Source of the DNA: Isoetes taiwanensis
Lineage: Eukaryota; Streptophyta; Lycopodiopsida; Isoetales; Isoetaceae
Length of the DNA stretch: 64,000 bases
Direction: 5' to 3'
NCBI GenBank assembly: GCA_021234155.1
Contig: JAJEKV010000430.1
Span: forward strand, 1 to 64,000
Both the position numbers and the translations under genes were made by a program. This document shows, in pieces, positions 60,351 through 64,000 of the stretch. The notes under the pieces were generated by a model that was not told the DNA's origin, made no database searches, and was given only the letters and a program-made list of their open reading frames with translations. The first letter of the stretch is position 1. Each line of letters starts with the position of its first letter.

Positions 60351-61389
60351 TTAAATTGGGATTATGTCTATTCCAAAATCGCGCCATATAAGACTTTTTA
60401 TTGACCATTATATTGAATTAACCACACTTCCTTGACCGAGTTCATTTTCGGGTTAGGAAGATGCATTTTATGTTGAAATGCAAAAGGCATTCAAATATTC
60501 GATGCAAAATGACCCATATTATGACAGAATGTTGGCAATATAAAAAGTAGAAATTGTTTTATTAATTGCCATCACAGGACGCGAAACGAAATCTAAACAT
60601 TGAAATTGTAAGTGCTTTTTAATTAATAAATAATAAAGCGGTTGCTTGCTACAAAATGTAGTTTTTTAAATTGGTTCAAATTACGCTGCGGGCGCGATTT
60701 TGTTGGCATAAATAACGCATTATAATGGAACATAAACTTAACAACTAATCCGATTCGCCATTCGACAGCGCTTGCTGGCCGAGATCCGGATTTGGATCAT
60801 GAACAAACCATGCTCGGATTCCATATAAGATGGATTACAACATCAAAGGATCAGGATAGAAGCGGATGGGATTCATAGCAACGACATCAAGCCAGTCCTG
60901 AAGTTCTATTTCTAGTCGCAAAGCACCGCAGTAGGGTCGCATGGTACATCTTGCGGGTGTAATAGAATGTGCCATAATAACTGTATATATGAGGAGGGCG
61001 TTTATGGTTTGCCAATTTCATGCATACCTATTTATACACACCTAAATTATTGATTTTATATATACATACAAATTATTGCAAGTATAGCAAACCAATCACA
61101 TAATATAAAAAACAATACGCATACGTAACCAATAATGCTGATATAAGAACACAATATATATTCGAATGAGGTTGGTGTAAAGTATATTTTATATTCAAAA
61201 CTTTTTGAAAGTGTATTTCAGATACATATATATCAAAAAGTTCCCTTTTCTAGAACGATTTTCTCAAGGTCCCCGGCATTTCCCTGTCCGACCAAGTTGC
61301 GGGTATAGTGTTTGTATCTCTTCGACTGTTTTTCCTTGAAGCTATTTCATGCAAGACACTAACAAAACGAAGTAGAACTCATCTTTGTC
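60351..61389. other. AT-rich spacer
   Basis: No frames with coding character. TATATACATA-type stretches between 61050 and 61240. Confidence 0.5.
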
Positions 61390-61860
61390 AAAATCTTGAG
61401 GATGATAGGATGGCGATTCAATGACTGTGGACTGATTGAAGCAACACTTTTAGAGCCATCATCCACCATGATCATGCCTTCCTTATCCTCAACACCTAGG
61501 GCATCCATCATGTGTTGCGCAAGCATTTCACAAATATCTTTTTTACCGCTTGGTTCTTTAGGGTTTGTGCATGAAGCACATTTGCTTTGATCCCGGATGG
61601 ACGCCCATTCTCTATTTAGTTTCAGTGCACTACTTTCAAAACATCCCAGATATTTCTATGCTCCATAGATGACCAAATTGCACAACTAAACAGATCAAGG
61701 CCCTGGTCCATCATCTCCTTCGGATAAGGGCTGGTAAACATACTTAGTACGTGTCTCAAATGGTTGTTGCGCATACCATGACTTTTCAAACGTTGCTTTA
61801 GGTAATGTTCTACATAGCACACCATTCAAATCAAAGACCAAGACTTTTTGGGGAAGTTAT
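61390..61860 (-). pseudogene. FCP1/NIF-type (HAD) phosphatase-like segment
   Basis: On the minus strand from 61850, QKVLVFDLNGVLCRTLPKAT carries the D-x-N/D-G motif I of the FCP1-like HAD family (in these plant proteins LDLNG replaces DxDxT). About 45 residues later, in the next frame, EMMDQGLDLFSCAIWSSMEH followed by RNI matches motif II (I-W-S/T-S with nearby Asn). A third frame continues NREWASIRDQSKCASCTN and KKDICEMLAQHMMDALG. Two frameshifts separate the blocks. FCP1-like proteins dephosphorylate the RNA polymerase II tail or related substrates, but many plant members have unknown targets. The segment ends with IMVDDGSKSVAS, like the V-D-D-S/G of motif III/IV. Probably a pseudogene; small sequence errors are an alternative. 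Confidence 0.6.
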
Positions 61861-61940
61861 CGATTACATGTAAAGGCTTAACAATAACGTATAGATAAAG
61901 AAAATCGTAAACGCCAGCGCGATTTCATTAATGATGCATG

Positions 61941-63998
61941 TCAACATAATTTAAGAATATGATCTCTAGGTAGCTCTAAATCGCGCCAGGCGCGATTTCT
62001 ATATGCTTGTAGTTTGTAAAATGCATGGATATCAAAAAGAAACATTGTTACGATACCTTTCGCCTTCTTCATTCCCCGTGGTGTCTTCTTCCATTGCATC
62101 CTTATTCGAAGTTGTCTCGATCCGATAGAAGCACCAACCACATCGCTTTGAGATTCAGCAAGGTGAACTATACTTGATAGTTCATTACTCTTTACGCTAA
62201 CCTGGCTAGTGTTTTCAGATTTGGAGTTTGCTTCATCATCATTATTGTTATTGTCATCATCCTTGTTATCTTCATCCTGTTCTATATTTTCAGAATCAAG
62301 GATGTTCGCTGCATGTGGATAGGTATTTGGTGATCCGCTGCTCTTCGGTCATCCATGATGTTGTGGCCAACCAATATAGCTTTCTCCTATTCTCTCGCTC
62401 CTTAACAAACTGCGGTATTTCGGCCTTAGAGGTAGAAGCTTTGCTTTTGCACCTTTGCCGATTGGTCCCCTAGGTGCTTCCTCTAGTACTTTCTCAAAGA
62501 AGAGGTCCAAAATTTTTTGGCTCGACCATCGAGACCACGCTGGCATTTCCTTGCTAACTTCAAAGCTTCTCCGATGTAACCTCCAACGTGAAGTTCCCGG
62601 CAAGTTGTTCCCAATGGACAAAATGCTTCAATGAGATAATCGAAAAAGGTCCATAGAGAACCTTCTTGTTTAGCTTCCCCTTATGTGAAGTTAGGAGCTC
62701 ATACTTAATGTGGGCCCACAAGAACTGGTCGCCCCTTTCTTTTCTTCCTCTTCTTCCTCTTCTTCCTCTAACTCTTCCACGACCTTGACACCCTTCCCTT
62801 GTCTTCTTGTTCGGTGTAGAAGACGTTTTCGCATATCGTTCATCTAACTGATAGCACCGCCATGCTAGTTTGTTCCATCTGGTTTTCCCTGAGCCTTTCA
62901 TATTCCTTATCATCCATCATGGCTATCATAATTATAAGCACATAAGAAATTTTACTCACTCGGTCAAGTCACCGTCCCTATTTTCATCTATGAGGATCGC
63001 TTTGATGACTTTCACGCATTCTAAGTCATTTGCAGCCCGTTAGAGCATATGCATAGGACATGCCTGAGGGACATATAGTGACAATTGTGTAGTTCATCTC
63101 GCCGGAAACCATTGCATATGTTGAAGAACGTATTATAGTCATCAAGCGACCATCCGGGTGCCTCGCTATCAAGCACTAAGAGTGTGATATCATGGGGACC
63201 GCGCCCACTTTCAGTAATTTTGAAACCAAAGGACACTTGATAAAAAGTGCATTCCGCTCGGGTCCGCTTTCACCATCGCGACTTTTCGCTTTTAAGTCGG
63301 ATGCAACTTTAGTGTGAATCCCATCGATCTTTGCAACGTTTCTTCAACTTCGCCGCTTGAAAAGTCTTTGGACCAAAATACATACTTCTTTAGGTCGCCG
63401 TTGGAGACGTTATATTTTTGCATGAGTCCTAACTCCGATAACCCACCATTCTCCGTAAGCCTTTGTAATTCTCACCAACTGCCTTTTTGAGCACTCTAAT
63501 GTTTTTCACCTCACCAGATGCATCTTCAAATGATTCCATAGCCTTGTTGCCGAGGTTTTTTTGTAAAGGATTTCCTTTTCGGACAACCTATCCAATCGAG
63601 TGGCCTTTGATCGCCCAACTTTGGGCCGACCCTCATCTCATTTATATGGATATCAAAAATTGATGTGTCACCAGGAGGAAATCTTCCTTGTGAATCGGGC
63701 AACTTCTTCTCCACGAGGCATCCCGAATTCATTCCATTTCTCCCATACTAGATCCGAAGCAAAACTATCTTGCAGTGCATCATTGCGCTTGGATTGGTTC
63801 TTCAAAGATCACCCTTTTCATCTCCTTTTTTTTTTTTTTTGTTCTGGTGCTCTTTGGTCTTGTCCTCAGACATACCGACTAAAGGTCCTTTCCAGCAACT
63901 TGAATTAAGCTTTTGGGGGCTCCATGGGCCCGGGCATTGGCTTCCCCATATTCAATCTAATCGTTCCGGCATGCCGGGTTGCTCTATAGGATCGCAAG
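61941..63998 (-). pseudogene. Decayed multi-piece coding region upstream of the FCP1-like segment
   Basis: Coding-like blocks on the minus strand, in order from 63998: LVWEKWNEFGMPRGEEVARF, ESFEDASGEVKNIRVLKKAV, LSELGLMQKYNVSNGDLKKY with WSKDFSSGEVEETLQRSMGF, then HDITLLVLDSEAPGWSLDDY with TFFNICNGFRRDELHN, VKVIKAILIDENRDGDLTE ending at a GTGAGT donor (about 62963), a Glu-rich run at 62730-62790, SSQKILDLFFEKVLEEAPRG, an acidic linker (DSENIEQDEDNKDDDNNNND) and a basic block ending DLELPRDHI at about 61945. Frameshifts separate several blocks. The composition and order suggest one large gene, perhaps continuous with the FCP1-like segment. The family is not recognised, and the gene runs off the window's right edge. 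Confidence 0.4.
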
Positions 63999-64000
63999 GA

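Overview
The window looks like nuclear DNA of a land plant. Supporting signs are a Ty1-copia element primed by initiator-methionine tRNA, a hAT (DUF659 plus dimerisation domain) transposase, a tRNA-derived SINE array, remnants of PLS-type PPR, plant-type diphthine-ammonia ligase and CCT4 genes, GT-AG intron borders, long AT-rich spacers and a (TA)n tract. A degenerate beta-class amino-methyltransferase and algal/fern-like non-LTR reverse-transcriptase remnants make a seed-free plant (fern or similar) my best guess, but this is inference and the species cannot be named from sequence alone. Almost everything is repeat or decayed gene. Only a few frames look intact: copia integrase/RT, the hAT halves, a 46-residue Cys/His/Pro microprotein and a 253-residue orphan frame.

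Layout. 1-853: unassigned. 854-20335: two head-to-tail copies of a 9.7-kb unit, near identical between clusters of small indels. Each copy holds exon-like blocks with splice borders, an inner tandem repeat and a degenerate GAATCT-type minisatellite near its end. 20336-24834: broken host-gene pieces, including a diphthine-ammonia ligase (DPH6-like) C-terminal half and a PPR fragment. 24835-29600: AT-rich spacer with a (TA)n tract, palindromes and minisatellites. 29617-31720 (minus): degenerate DNA amino-methyltransferase-like gene with motif IV before motif I. 31850-33330: GC-rich 3' half of a non-LTR retrotransposon. 33456-36291: acidic reading frame, then a hAT transposase. 36292-42058: spacer with microsatellites, short tandem repeats and a LINE zinc-knuckle scrap.

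42059-47401: a copia element lacking gag, flanked by a direct repeat of about 520 bp that abuts both LTR ends exactly, resembling a giant target-site duplication. 48316-48456: the microprotein. 48725-50673: an element with about 60-bp inverted termini carrying a CCCGGCA/TGCCGGG palindrome. 50924-52000 (minus): unidentified reading frames beside an (ATAAG)n tract. 53293-54010: CCT4 pseudogene fragment cut by a 28-bp minisatellite. 54618-55292: SINE-like tandem array with pol III A and B boxes. 55344-55411: fourteen perfectly phased GAA/TTC heat-shock-element pentamers at the start of a degenerate repeat tract. That tract is interrupted by a 2.9-kb non-autonomous LTR element at 55839-58742. 59248-64000 (minus): an orphan 253-residue frame, then a decayed multi-piece gene region containing an FCP1-type (HAD) phosphatase segment.

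There are no operons or cooperating gene sets. The region reads as a heterochromatin-like graveyard of nested insertions. Differences between repeat copies cluster at CG and CNG positions, so methylation-linked sequencing error or mutation must be considered before any frameshift here is taken as biological.
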